This document shows, piece by piece, positions 36,701 to 44,862 of a stretch of DNA of 64,000 bases. The DNA comes from Bacteroidota bacterium (GTDB taxonomy: Bacteria > Bacteroidota > Bacteroidia > Cytophagales > Cyclobacteriaceae). The notes below the pieces were generated by a model. It saw nothing but the letters and a program-made list of their open reading frames with translations, did no database searches and was not told the DNA's origin. The stretch is taken from NCBI GenBank assembly GCA_018266435.1, contig JAFEAL010000021.1, positions 1-64,000 of the forward strand. The letters run 5' to 3'. The stretch's first letter is position 1; each line of letters opens with the position of its first letter. A program made the position numbers and the translations under genes.

Positions 36701-37053
36701 ATGAAGGAGACGGAAAATTTACAATTGAAAAATTGCCCGCAGCTATTCAGTTCTCTTCCGTAAATGCCATTATGCTGGAGGATGTAAATCTGGATGGCAA
36801 ACCCGACATCATAACAGGCGGAAATACATACGATTTTGTTCCACAGTTAGGAAGGTTAGACAGCAACTTTGGAAGTGTGCTGGTCAATGAAGGGAAAAGA
36901 AAATTTAAACTATTACCGACTCAAGAATCGGGCGTACAAATAACCGGGGCTGTGCGTGACATCAAAACGATTCGTGGCAAGAAAGAAAATTCAGTACTTT
37001 TTTTGCGCAACAACGACTACCCTGTTCTGTTCAGGAAAAACTCAATAAAGTAA
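33742..37053 (+). CDS. FG-GAP/VCBS-repeat lipoprotein with ASPIC/UnbV domain (copy 1)
   Basis: A 1103-residue lipoprotein (lipobox Cys at residue 16, FFAC). It has two sets of FG-GAP/VCBS beta-propeller repeats, each carrying Ca-binding loops of the DxNxDG or DxDGDG type (for example DINNDG, DVNRDG, DADGDLD, DLDDDG). An ASPIC/UnbV domain lies between the sets (about 515-590, PARGFQSSMDYKLIMGLG). Such proteins occur widely next to SusC/SusD pairs but lack a proven function; carbohydrate or protein binding at the surface is likely. It is separated by four bases from a paralogue of identical length. Confidence 0.93.
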   Translation: MKFSLLLIISFVFFACQPSGKKTLFTLLNNTGIQFRNDLKEEKNNNVFAYRNFYNGGGVAIGDINNDGLADVFFTGSQVANRLYLNLGGMKFKDISAPAGFAEKKQWSTGVTMVDINHDGWLDIYVCNAGNMFDSLLRKNQLFINNHDLTFSEKAAEYGLDEMGYTTHASFFDYDADGDLDCFIVDNSPIPVNTLNIANTRDVPAHQWRVAPFLRWGGDHLFRNDNGKFKEVTQEAGIYGSLIGLGLGVTVGDVNRDGYPDIYVSNDFFERDYLYINQKNGTFKDEIENWVQHMSLASMGADMQDINNDGYPDIFTTDMLPDDDYRLRATASFDNYDTYHLKESSGFYHQFMQNALQLNNQNGKFMEIGYYSGVHASDWSWGALLLDADNDGYNDIYVCNGIRYDLTDQDFINFFSNSIIQEMVISGKREEVSSIISKMSSAPLRNKFFHNNGNLTFSDAGEQNGITQPSFSNGASYGDLDNDGDLDLVVNNVNNEAFVYQNNSVELTKNNYIGFILKGKDKNTFAVGSKVQVFSNGQIYYRELVPARGFQSSMDYKLIMGLGAGQTKIDSAIIIWPDHTQSKLMSVEQNKIYSVDQLEAAGKSVELSNKTSGLFSLIGNNFIKHQEDEYVDFYTQRNIPRMLSKEGPRSAVGDVDGDGLDDVYICGGFDQGGQLYMQNRDGKFAERFQKDFQLNKNHEEVVSLFFDCDKDGDLDLFVGSGGNNQPPRTPQLSHRLYKNDGHGNFTLEKNAFPENNSNVGAAAAIDLDDDGVLDLFVGAYNTSFVYGLMPGSTFYKNDGSGHFTEMQLSSTKDWNKLGMVTGGVAVDVTGDNKKELVAVGEWMNPKIFEFTKQGIKEVPSSLAKLNGWWQSVAVADLDGDGRNDIVLGNIGENFYLKPDSLNPSRLWVNYFGVDGSIQQIITRTVNGKNVPVFMKRQMEEQFTYLKKKNLKYATFASKSIEELFDKELINQAVKYTFNFCPSVIAWNEGDGKFTIEKLPAAIQFSSVNAIMLEDVNLDGKPDIITGGNTYDFVPQLGRLDSNFGSVLVNEGKRKFKLLPTQESGVQITGAVRDIKTIRGKKENSVLFLRNNDYPVLFRKNSIK

Positions 37054-37057
37054 AACC

Positions 37058-40000
37058 ATGCGAAAGAATTTTTTTAGTTTTTTTTTTCTGATCGCTCTCT
37101 TTCTTTCGGCATGCCATGAACCGGAAATAGAAAATCCTTTTTTCAACGTGTTGCCGGCTGCCCATACGGGCCTGACGTTTGAAAACCGATTAAAGCCAAC
37201 CCCCACCTTTAACATGTTTAAGTACATGTATTTTTACAACGGGGCAGGAGTGGGGGCAGGAGACTTTGATAACGATGGATTGATAGACTTGTATTTTTCG
37301 GCTAATCAAAGCCCCAATAAATTATATCGCAATAAAGGAAAATTTCAATTTGAAGACATCACCAATCTGAGCGGCATTGATTCAGGCAAAGGGTGGACTA
37401 CAGGCGTATCGGTGGTAGACATCAATCATGACGGCTGGCTCGACATATACGTTTGTCGGGTAAGCGGTGTGGAGTCGTTGGGCGGAGCCAATCAATTATG
37501 GGTAAACCAGGGACTACAAAATGGAACCCCTCATTTTGTGGATGAAGCAGAAAAATACGGACTCAATTTTTCAGGCAACAGCACTCAGGCGGCATTTTTT
37601 GACTATGACTTAGATGGAGACTTAGACATGTTTCTGTTGAACCATGCCATTGACCAAAATGGAACTTTTGCCCCGCGGTTTAGATTTGCCGGCACGTATC
37701 ATGAAAAATCGGGCGACCGGCTGTACCGCAATGATGGCAACACGTTTACAGACGTAACTCACAAATCCGGTATCAACAGTTCAGCCATCAGTTTTGGACT
37801 GGGCCTTGTAGTAACCGATATCAACATGGATGGCTGGCCTGACCTGTACGTAGGCAATGATTTTCATGAAAATGATTACCTCTACATTAACCAGAAAAAT
37901 GGCACGTTTAAGGACGAGACTTCGACTCAGTTAATGCACACCAGTATGTATACCATGGGTGTAGATGCCGGAGATTTTAACAATGACGGACTGATAGATC
38001 TGGTATCGATGGATATGCTTCCGTCCGACCCATACATGATCCGCAGGTCACTCGGTGAAGATGACTATGATATTTATTACCAGAAGATACGTTCGGGGTA
38101 CGATTATCAATACACACGCAACAACCTGCAACTCAACCGGGGTAATGGAATGTTTAGTGAGATTGGCACCTTTGCCGGCATCCACTCAACCGATTGGAGT
38201 TGGAGTGCCCTGTGGCTGGACTTTGACAATGACGGATGGAAAGACTTGTTTGTGTCAAACGGTATTCCTAAACGGATGAATGACATTGATTACGTCAACT
38301 TTATTTCAAATGGGGAAATTCAGGAAAAACTGAGGATTGATAAAATTGAAGAGAAAGACCTTGCGTTAGTCAATAAATTTCCGGAGATAAAACTTCCTAA
38401 CCGTTTTTTTCTCAATGATCATCACTTAAAATTTACAGATGTTACAAAATCAGTTACGGGTACAATCAATTCTTTCTCCAACGGAACAATTTATGCCGAT
38501 TTAGATAATGATGGAGACCTGGATATAGTTTGCAACAACATAGATGATCCTGTTTTGGTGTATGAAAATCTTTCGCGACAGCGCAAAGAACCAAGTCATT
38601 ATGTTCGTGTGAAACTAACCGGTGATGAGGCTAACCCGTTTGCCGTAGGCGCCAAAATCTATGCTTTTGCTCAAAACAATATTCAGTTTTTTGAAAATAA
38701 CCCGGCCAGGGGGTTTCAGTCGAGTATGCAAACACCAGTTCATATTGGATTGGGAACCCTTCGGTTAGATTCATTGACAGTAGTTTGGCCGGATAACTCA
38801 TACCAAACGACAACGGATGTGCGCCCGGATACCACACTTCACATTCGGCACGCAAAAAACAAAAAAGCATTTAACCCGGAGCAGTTTTTAAACCGGATGA
38901 AAAGACCGGAACAGGAGTTTTTGGATATCACCCGGAAACTCAACATTGCCACAACACACGAAGAGAATTTTTTTCCTGAGTTCACAAGGGAATTGCTCAT
39001 TCCGCGCATGATGTCAACTGAGGGGCCTGCCTTGGCTTTGGGCGATATCAATAACGATGGAAGAACAGACTTTTTTTTAGGCTCATCGAAAACCTCATCA
39101 CCCGTGATAATGATTCAAAATGCCGATGGCCGGTTTAGTAAAACTGACCAGCCAGCTTTTGCAGATGACGAAACCAATGAAGAAGTAGATGCCTGCTGGG
39201 TAGATGTGAATAACGACCACTTCCTTGATTTGGTTGTGGCCAATGGGGGTAATGAATTTTTTGGCAAGAATAAACACCTCACCCCTTGTGTTTACCTCAA
39301 TGATGGGAAAGGAAAACTGAAGAAGAAAGAAGATGCATTTGATACGCTCTTTGTCAATGCATCGTCCGTCTGTGCGTATGATTTTGACGGAGATGCAAAT
39401 ACAGACCTTTTCATTGGGGGGCGCTCGGTGCCGTGGGTGTATGGCGAATCTCCACGTTCGTATTTGCTGAAAAATGATGGTCACGGAAAATTTACCGATG
39501 TAACAAAAATAGTAGCGCCTGATTTATCCGAGGCAGGAATGATCACTAGCGGGCAGTGGTATGACCTCGATCATGATGGCGACAAAGACTTACTCACCTC
39601 AGAAGATTGGGGAACCATCAATGCGTACATCAATGAAAAGGGTAAATTTCATTTAAAAAAATTGACTGAAAAGAAAGGCTGGTGGAATTTTATTCTTCCG
39701 GTAGATATCGATCACGATGGTGATATTGATTTTGTTGCAGGAAACCAAGGACTGAATAACCGGCTGAGGCCCACAGCCGCTGAGCCTGTGCGCCTTTACC
39801 TCAATGATTTTGACGGTAACGGACGCAAGGAACAAATCATTACTTATTATTTGGAAGGACAGGAAATACCGTTTATGGGTAAAGGCGATTTGCAAAAAAT
39901 ATTACCTTCTCTAAAAAAGAAATTTCTATATGCCGAGAAGTATGCCGAAACTCCATTGAAAAAAATTTTTCCGGGCAGCACATTAGAGAACTCAAAAATT

Positions 40001-40369
40001 CTTTCTGTTGATTTTTTTGCCAATGTCATTTTGATAAACGATGGAAAGGGGAACTTTCACGAGCAAGAACTTCCGGCTGAAAACCAGTTCTCGCCATTGA
40101 AGTGTGGTGTGCTGTTGGGGGCAGACCAACCACAGGTTTTGCTTTTTGGAAATTTTTATCAAAACAATATTCAGTTAGGACGCAACGATGCTGATTTTGG
40201 CTCAGTTCTTTCAATCAATAAGCAAGGTGAATTAATCAGCAAAGACTTGAAGGGAATTGTGGTCAAAGGCCAGGTGCGCCACACCGGTAAGATCATGATT
40301 AATAATAAACCTTGTTTTATCCTGGCTATGAACCACGACAGCTTACGGGTGATTACAGCCAAGCCATAG
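37058..40369 (+). CDS. FG-GAP/VCBS-repeat lipoprotein with ASPIC/UnbV domain (copy 2)
   Basis: A second 1103-residue lipoprotein (lipobox Cys at residue 19, LSAC) with the same layout: N-terminal FG-GAP repeats (DFDNDG, DINHDG, DLDGDLD, DINMDG), a central ASPIC/UnbV domain (about 515-590, PARGFQSSMQTPVHIGLG), then a second propeller set (DINNDG, DFDGD, DHDGD). Shared stretches such as YLYINQKNGTFKDE show tandem duplication with strong later divergence. An acidic stretch follows the lipid-anchored Cys (EPEIE), which could act as a surface-export signal. Its role is unknown; it probably acts with copy 1 and the SusC/SusD pair. Confidence 0.93.
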   Translation: MRKNFFSFFFLIALFLSACHEPEIENPFFNVLPAAHTGLTFENRLKPTPTFNMFKYMYFYNGAGVGAGDFDNDGLIDLYFSANQSPNKLYRNKGKFQFEDITNLSGIDSGKGWTTGVSVVDINHDGWLDIYVCRVSGVESLGGANQLWVNQGLQNGTPHFVDEAEKYGLNFSGNSTQAAFFDYDLDGDLDMFLLNHAIDQNGTFAPRFRFAGTYHEKSGDRLYRNDGNTFTDVTHKSGINSSAISFGLGLVVTDINMDGWPDLYVGNDFHENDYLYINQKNGTFKDETSTQLMHTSMYTMGVDAGDFNNDGLIDLVSMDMLPSDPYMIRRSLGEDDYDIYYQKIRSGYDYQYTRNNLQLNRGNGMFSEIGTFAGIHSTDWSWSALWLDFDNDGWKDLFVSNGIPKRMNDIDYVNFISNGEIQEKLRIDKIEEKDLALVNKFPEIKLPNRFFLNDHHLKFTDVTKSVTGTINSFSNGTIYADLDNDGDLDIVCNNIDDPVLVYENLSRQRKEPSHYVRVKLTGDEANPFAVGAKIYAFAQNNIQFFENNPARGFQSSMQTPVHIGLGTLRLDSLTVVWPDNSYQTTTDVRPDTTLHIRHAKNKKAFNPEQFLNRMKRPEQEFLDITRKLNIATTHEENFFPEFTRELLIPRMMSTEGPALALGDINNDGRTDFFLGSSKTSSPVIMIQNADGRFSKTDQPAFADDETNEEVDACWVDVNNDHFLDLVVANGGNEFFGKNKHLTPCVYLNDGKGKLKKKEDAFDTLFVNASSVCAYDFDGDANTDLFIGGRSVPWVYGESPRSYLLKNDGHGKFTDVTKIVAPDLSEAGMITSGQWYDLDHDGDKDLLTSEDWGTINAYINEKGKFHLKKLTEKKGWWNFILPVDIDHDGDIDFVAGNQGLNNRLRPTAAEPVRLYLNDFDGNGRKEQIITYYLEGQEIPFMGKGDLQKILPSLKKKFLYAEKYAETPLKKIFPGSTLENSKILSVDFFANVILINDGKGNFHEQELPAENQFSPLKCGVLLGADQPQVLLFGNFYQNNIQLGRNDADFGSVLSINKQGELISKDLKGIVVKGQVRHTGKIMINNKPCFILAMNHDSLRVITAKP

Positions 40370-40392
40370 GTATCCGTTATGAATAAAATTTC

Positions 40393-41349
40393 TTAATGGA
40401 GAATCACCGGATAATAAATGCCGGTTACCCATTGTGCACTGTCGGGTTGCTCCAGCCGGTTAGTAATCAGGTATTGGTAAGGTATGGCAACGCGCGCATG
40501 GTTGTGATCTTGGATGTAATACTCAACCTGAGTCATGGCTTTCGCAATTTTTTTACGATTGCCCTTCACTTCGGTTTTTAAAATTTGCCCCCCTTTCAAG
40601 AGCCATTTTGATTTGATCATCCCTTTGTCGGGCAGTTGCCGATCGATGGGTATGGCTACCTGTATGTAGTGTTCGTTTGGTTTAAATGAATTTTCGTGAA
40701 GCATAGGAAACCCTTTTTCTTCTGCGTGGTTTTGCCGGATATAATCTTTCAGTTCATCCACTACCTCATAGACCTCAGAAACACGTGCCCGGTGATCCAA
40801 AGTCTTTGAGGTGGTGGCTACGTACTCAAATAACACGCTCGACTCACTGATGTCCACTCCGTATAAATTTCGTATTAGACTAAAATGCCCTGTCAGGTGG
40901 TTTAGAATATCATTAAAAATTTCTTTCAGTTGGGAAGACAAAAACAGGCCCTTTATTCTTTCGACTGGATTGGTCGGCAATAAGATAACCGAAGAAAGGC
41001 TGACGATTACCTCATCATTGGACTGAGGTATAAGAGTTAATGTAGTTTGAAAACTCCACGAACCCGATGATGCAGTGAATATAAAATTATTCAAGAGTGT
41101 TTGCCGTTTGAGAAAAGTAAATTTGCCTGCAGACAAAATCATAGAATCTCCAGTTCGAATCACTTTTCCGGGCCACCAGTTATGCCATACGGTGTCTTTC
41201 AGCAGTTGCCTGCTTAGGGCATTGCCCGTAGCATGAAACCGGGTCTGTTGGTACACATTCGATTGCAATGGCAGTAAAACCGCTATGGCTAACAGAATGA
41301 CCAAGATAGCGCACAAAAAAATCCAGATTTTCTTTCGAGTTGATTGCAT
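40393..41349 (-). CDS. Membrane-anchored SRPBCC / effector-binding-domain protein
   Basis: A 318-residue protein from the ATG at 41349; an in-frame TTG 15 bases upstream is less likely. One N-terminal transmembrane helix (about 8-28, KIWIFLCAILVILLAIAVLL) anchors it. An N-terminal polyketide-cyclase/START-like (SRPBCC) region follows (about 40-150). The C-terminal half resembles a GyrI/AraC effector-binding domain (HYIQVAIPIDRQLP and HARVAIPYQYLITNRL). Such proteins bind small hydrophobic ligands, but no DNA-binding part exists here. It is the only minus-strand gene in the 28.9-50.5 kb locus and is divergent from the secreted GH65 gene. Confidence 0.8.
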   Translation of the reverse strand: MQSTRKKIWIFLCAILVILLAIAVLLPLQSNVYQQTRFHATGNALSRQLLKDTVWHNWWPGKVIRTGDSMILSAGKFTFLKRQTLLNNFIFTASSGSWSFQTTLTLIPQSNDEVIVSLSSVILLPTNPVERIKGLFLSSQLKEIFNDILNHLTGHFSLIRNLYGVDISESSVLFEYVATTSKTLDHRARVSEVYEVVDELKDYIRQNHAEEKGFPMLHENSFKPNEHYIQVAIPIDRQLPDKGMIKSKWLLKGGQILKTEVKGNRKKIAKAMTQVEYYIQDHNHARVAIPYQYLITNRLEQPDSAQWVTGIYYPVILH

Positions 41350-41399
41350 ATTATCCCCGCTCAATACCGAAAAATAAATTATTTTTTTTGAATTTTTGA

Positions 41400-41415
41400 A
41401 GCGGAATATACCGCT
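41400..41415. repeat. Inverted repeat upstream of the secreted GH65 gene
   Basis: AGCGG (41400-41404) and CCGCT (41411-41415) flank AATATA, 28 bases before the GH65 ATG and 50 bases from the divergent gene's start. It may be an operator or a leader stem. Confidence 0.35.
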
Positions 41416-41443
41416 CTGTCATTTAATTTTAACCAAGAATAAA

Positions 41444-43477
41444 ATGAAAGAGAAATACATCTTGTTGCTGCTGTTTATTGTGTTCCGAACAGTGAACTAT
41501 GCGCAGACTTCGGATACGTGGAAGGTCTTTTCGGGAGTTATTGACCCCAAAAATTATTACGGTGTAACCGTTGCCAATGGCATGATCGGATTGGTGTCTT
41601 CGCCTGAACCAATGAAAGTGAAAGACGTAGTGCTAAACGGTGCGTACGACTACTACCAGCGAGGCCGTGTTTCTAATATTTTGAAAACATTCAATGCGGC
41701 CAACATGAATCTGGAAGTAGATGGACAACGCATCAATCGCGCATCTATTTCAAACTATGCCCAAATCTTGAACATGAAACAGGCTTCGCTAACCACCACG
41801 TTTGAGGTGACTGATAAAATTTCGGTTTCACATACGTTGATGGCCTTGCGCCATTTGCCCTATTCAGCACTGTTAATTGTAGAAATTAAAGCCAAAAAAA
41901 ATGCAATGATTACACCCATGAGTGTGATTGAAGCTCCTGATCATTTAACCGATGTAAGAAACCTATACAGCGAAATTGACCGGCCCCATGTTTTAATCCC
42001 ATTGATGACCTCGGTGGCCAAAAGCCCATCCGGAAAATTGACAGTGGCTGCCAGTAACAGTTTTATTTTTGATGAACCCAAGGGACAAGAACCCAAATTG
42101 ATTCACGAAGATTGGGATTATAATATGCACTTGGCAAAGTTTACCAAACAACTCAAAGCCGGTGAAACATACCGGTTTGCCGTGGTGTCAACGGTCACTT
42201 GTTCTTCGCAATACAATGACCCGATGAATGAAGCCGAGCGGCTCACCATCTTTGCTAAGTTAGAAGGCACACAGCGGCTACTTCAGCATCACTTGGAAGC
42301 ATGGAATGAACTATGGAAAAGTGATTTAGTCATTGAAGGAGATGATCAGGCACAGCGCGATGTGCGATTTGCTTTATACCATTTGTATTCGTTCGCGAGA
42401 GCTGGCACCGCCCACAGCTTGTCGCCTATGGGGCTTTCAGGGCTGGGATATAATGGTCATGTGTTTTGGGATACCGAGTTGTGGATGTACCCCCCGCTGT
42501 TAATGCTGCAACCCGAAATAGCAAAATCAATTTTAGAGTACCGCTTTCAAAAGTTAGAAGCCGCTAAAAAGAACGCTTTTTCTCACGGCTATAAAGGAGC
42601 TATGTTCCCGTGGGAATCTTCGGCTGAAGGAACGGAAGACACACCGGTGTGGGCCTTGACCGGGCCGTTTCAACAACACATTACCGCTTGCGTGGGCTGG
42701 GCTTTTTGGAAATACTACCAGGTAACCAAAGATAAAATTTGGCTGCGCGACCGCGGCTATCCGGTATTGAAAGAAGCAGCCGATTTTTGGGCAAGCCGGG
42801 TAGAGCGTAAAGGCTCCGGAAAATTTGAAATCAACAATGTAATTGGAGCGAACGAGTGGCAAGAGAACATCGATAACAATGCATTTACTAATGGAATTGT
42901 TATCACAGTATTGCGCTATGCCACACAGGCAGCTAAGGAACTTAGCATAATTCCTGATCCCGATTGGGAAGTAGTGGCTCAAAATATACCGATCTTAAAA
43001 TTTCCTGATGGAACAACAAAAGAGAATTCAACCTATACCGGTGAAATGATCAAGCAAGCCGATGTGAATTTGCTGGCCTACCCTTTAGATGTTATCACTG
43101 ATCCGGCTCAGGTTGAAAAAGACTTAAACTATTATGAGCCGCGCATTTCACCGAATGGCCCCGCCATGGGCAACTCGGCCTTATCTACCCTGTACTCCAA
43201 ATTGGGTAAAGTAGAAAAAGCGTACGAGCTTTTTAACAAAAGCTATAAGCCTAATCAAGTGCCTCCTTTTGGCGTGCTGGCCGAAACACCGGGAGGAACC
43301 AATCCTTATTTTGCAACCGGAGCAGGAGGCTTTTTACAGGCTGTGATTTTTGGATTTGGCGGGTTGCAGATCACCGACCAGGGGATTATTCAGAATCGAA
43401 CGAAGTTACCCAAAAACTGGAAGAGCCTGACCCTAAAAGGCATAGGTGCGGAGCATGCCGAGTACCGGGTAAAATGA
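41444..43477 (+). CDS. Secreted GH65 alpha-glucosidase (kojibiose-hydrolase-like)
   Basis: A 677-residue enzyme from the ATG at 41444, with a signal peptide ending near residue 21 (VNYAQ). The (alpha/alpha)6 GH65 barrel is shown by GYNGHVFWDTELWMYP and the general-acid motif GANEWQENIDNNAFTNG, with E471. The HxSS-type phosphate site of GH65 phosphorylases is replaced by PNGPAMGNSAL, and E614 in LAETPGG is placed to act as a general base. As I recall, the Flavobacterium johnsoniae kojibiose hydrolase FjGH65A uses Glu472 and Glu616, nearly the same numbers. It is therefore probably a periplasmic inverting hydrolase releasing glucose from alpha-1,2-glucosides or related disaccharides. Confidence 0.88.
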   Translation: MKEKYILLLLFIVFRTVNYAQTSDTWKVFSGVIDPKNYYGVTVANGMIGLVSSPEPMKVKDVVLNGAYDYYQRGRVSNILKTFNAANMNLEVDGQRINRASISNYAQILNMKQASLTTTFEVTDKISVSHTLMALRHLPYSALLIVEIKAKKNAMITPMSVIEAPDHLTDVRNLYSEIDRPHVLIPLMTSVAKSPSGKLTVAASNSFIFDEPKGQEPKLIHEDWDYNMHLAKFTKQLKAGETYRFAVVSTVTCSSQYNDPMNEAERLTIFAKLEGTQRLLQHHLEAWNELWKSDLVIEGDDQAQRDVRFALYHLYSFARAGTAHSLSPMGLSGLGYNGHVFWDTELWMYPPLLMLQPEIAKSILEYRFQKLEAAKKNAFSHGYKGAMFPWESSAEGTEDTPVWALTGPFQQHITACVGWAFWKYYQVTKDKIWLRDRGYPVLKEAADFWASRVERKGSGKFEINNVIGANEWQENIDNNAFTNGIVITVLRYATQAAKELSIIPDPDWEVVAQNIPILKFPDGTTKENSTYTGEMIKQADVNLLAYPLDVITDPAQVEKDLNYYEPRISPNGPAMGNSALSTLYSKLGKVEKAYELFNKSYKPNQVPPFGVLAETPGGTNPYFATGAGGFLQAVIFGFGGLQITDQGIIQNRTKLPKNWKSLTLKGIGAEHAEYRVK

Positions 43478-43505
43478 AGTTGAAATAATTAAAATTAAAA
43501 AATAA

Positions 43506-44831
43506 ATGAAAAAATATTTATCAGTTGGTGTGATAGCGGCTGTTGTTTTTGCGTGCAATTCAACGTCATCGGAATACAAAACTAAAGTTAATGACCCCGA
43601 ATTTTTACACCGGTCGATGAAGGAAGTTACGGATCGCATTGTGCACGATATTTTTTCACCACCTGTGGCGAGCAGAATTTATGCGTATGCCTCAGTGGCC
43701 GGGTATGAAGCAATTATCCATCAGGATAAAAATTACCTGAGCATGGCCGGCCAACTTCATGGGTTGAAAAAATTTCCTCAGCCCGATTCAACTAAAGAAT
43801 ATTGCTACCCACTGGCCGCAACGGAAGCAATGTTGAAGGTGGGCCGTGCTTTAATTTTTTCAGAAGAAGACCTCGATAAATTTTACGAACAGGAGTTGGC
43901 CCGCTTTAAAGAAGCAGGTGTGCCAAGCGATGTGTTCGATCGCTCGGTAGCATTTGGCGACAGCGTAGCCAAACACGTGATGGCCTGGGCTGACAAAGAT
44001 AACTACAAGCAGACCCGCACGTTTCCTAAGTACACCATTGAAAGAAATCCGGCCACCTGGCAACCCACACCGCCCGCATACATGGATGCCGTTGAGCCAC
44101 ACTGGGATAAAATCAGAACGTTTGTGATGGACTCAGCTTCACAATTCAAACCGCTGCCGGTAGTCACGTACTCAAAAGAAAAGAACAGTGAGTTTTATAA
44201 AATTGCAAATTATGTTTATCAAACCGGTGTGAACTTAACCACCGAACAACGGGCCATTGCCAGTTTTTGGGATTGTAATCCATTTGTGATGAATGTGAAA
44301 GGACACGTGATGTTTGCCACCAAAAAAATTTCACCGGGCGGGCATTGGATTAATATTACGCGCGTAGCCTGCACCCAAAGTCATTGGGATGCCGTGAAAT
44401 CGGCTGAAGCATACATGCGCACCTCGCTGGCCATAGCTGATGCCTTCATCAGTTGTTGGGAAGAAAAATACCGATCGAAACTGGTGCGTCCTGAAACATA
44501 TATTCATGAGAACATTGACCCCAACTGGGCGCCTTTGTTACAAACACCTCCCTTCCCTGAGTACTCCAGCGGACATAGTGTGGTTTCGGCTGCAGCACAA
44601 GTACAACTCACTAATCTTTTTGGAAATCAGTATGCCTACACAGATTCCACTGAGGTTGAATACGGCATGCCGCCCAGAAGTTTTACCTCCTTCAAACAAG
44701 CGTCTGAAGAGGCAGCCATCAGCCGGGTGTATGGAGGAATTCATTATATGCCGGCTTGTGAAAACGGAAAGGTAGAAGGGATAGGGGTAGGGGAATGGGT
44801 CTGGAGCAGATTGAAAACAAAAAAGAATTAG
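43506..44831 (+). CDS. Vanadium-dependent haloperoxidase-like lipoprotein (PAP2 superfamily)
   Basis: A 441-residue lipoprotein (Cys at residue 17, VFAC). It carries the vanadate/phosphate site of the haloperoxidase/acid-phosphatase superfamily: K321 and R328 (KYRSKLVRP, spaced as K353/R360 of vanadium chloroperoxidase), H357 in YSSGHS, and R407/H413 in SRVYGGIHY (spaced as R490/H496). The usual PSGH is SSGH here. It may oxidise halides with H2O2 or act as a phosphatase; sequence does not decide. Homologues commonly accompany SusC/SusD and UnbV-type genes in Bacteroidota. It follows the secreted GH65 gene by 28 bases. Confidence 0.88.
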   Translation: MKKYLSVGVIAAVVFACNSTSSEYKTKVNDPEFLHRSMKEVTDRIVHDIFSPPVASRIYAYASVAGYEAIIHQDKNYLSMAGQLHGLKKFPQPDSTKEYCYPLAATEAMLKVGRALIFSEEDLDKFYEQELARFKEAGVPSDVFDRSVAFGDSVAKHVMAWADKDNYKQTRTFPKYTIERNPATWQPTPPAYMDAVEPHWDKIRTFVMDSASQFKPLPVVTYSKEKNSEFYKIANYVYQTGVNLTTEQRAIASFWDCNPFVMNVKGHVMFATKKISPGGHWINITRVACTQSHWDAVKSAEAYMRTSLAIADAFISCWEEKYRSKLVRPETYIHENIDPNWAPLLQTPPFPEYSSGHSVVSAAAQVQLTNLFGNQYAYTDSTEVEYGMPPRSFTSFKQASEEAAISRVYGGIHYMPACENGKVEGIGVGEWVWSRLKTKKN

Positions 44832-44862
44832 AGATTATTTTTAGTTGAAACGCCAAATTAAC

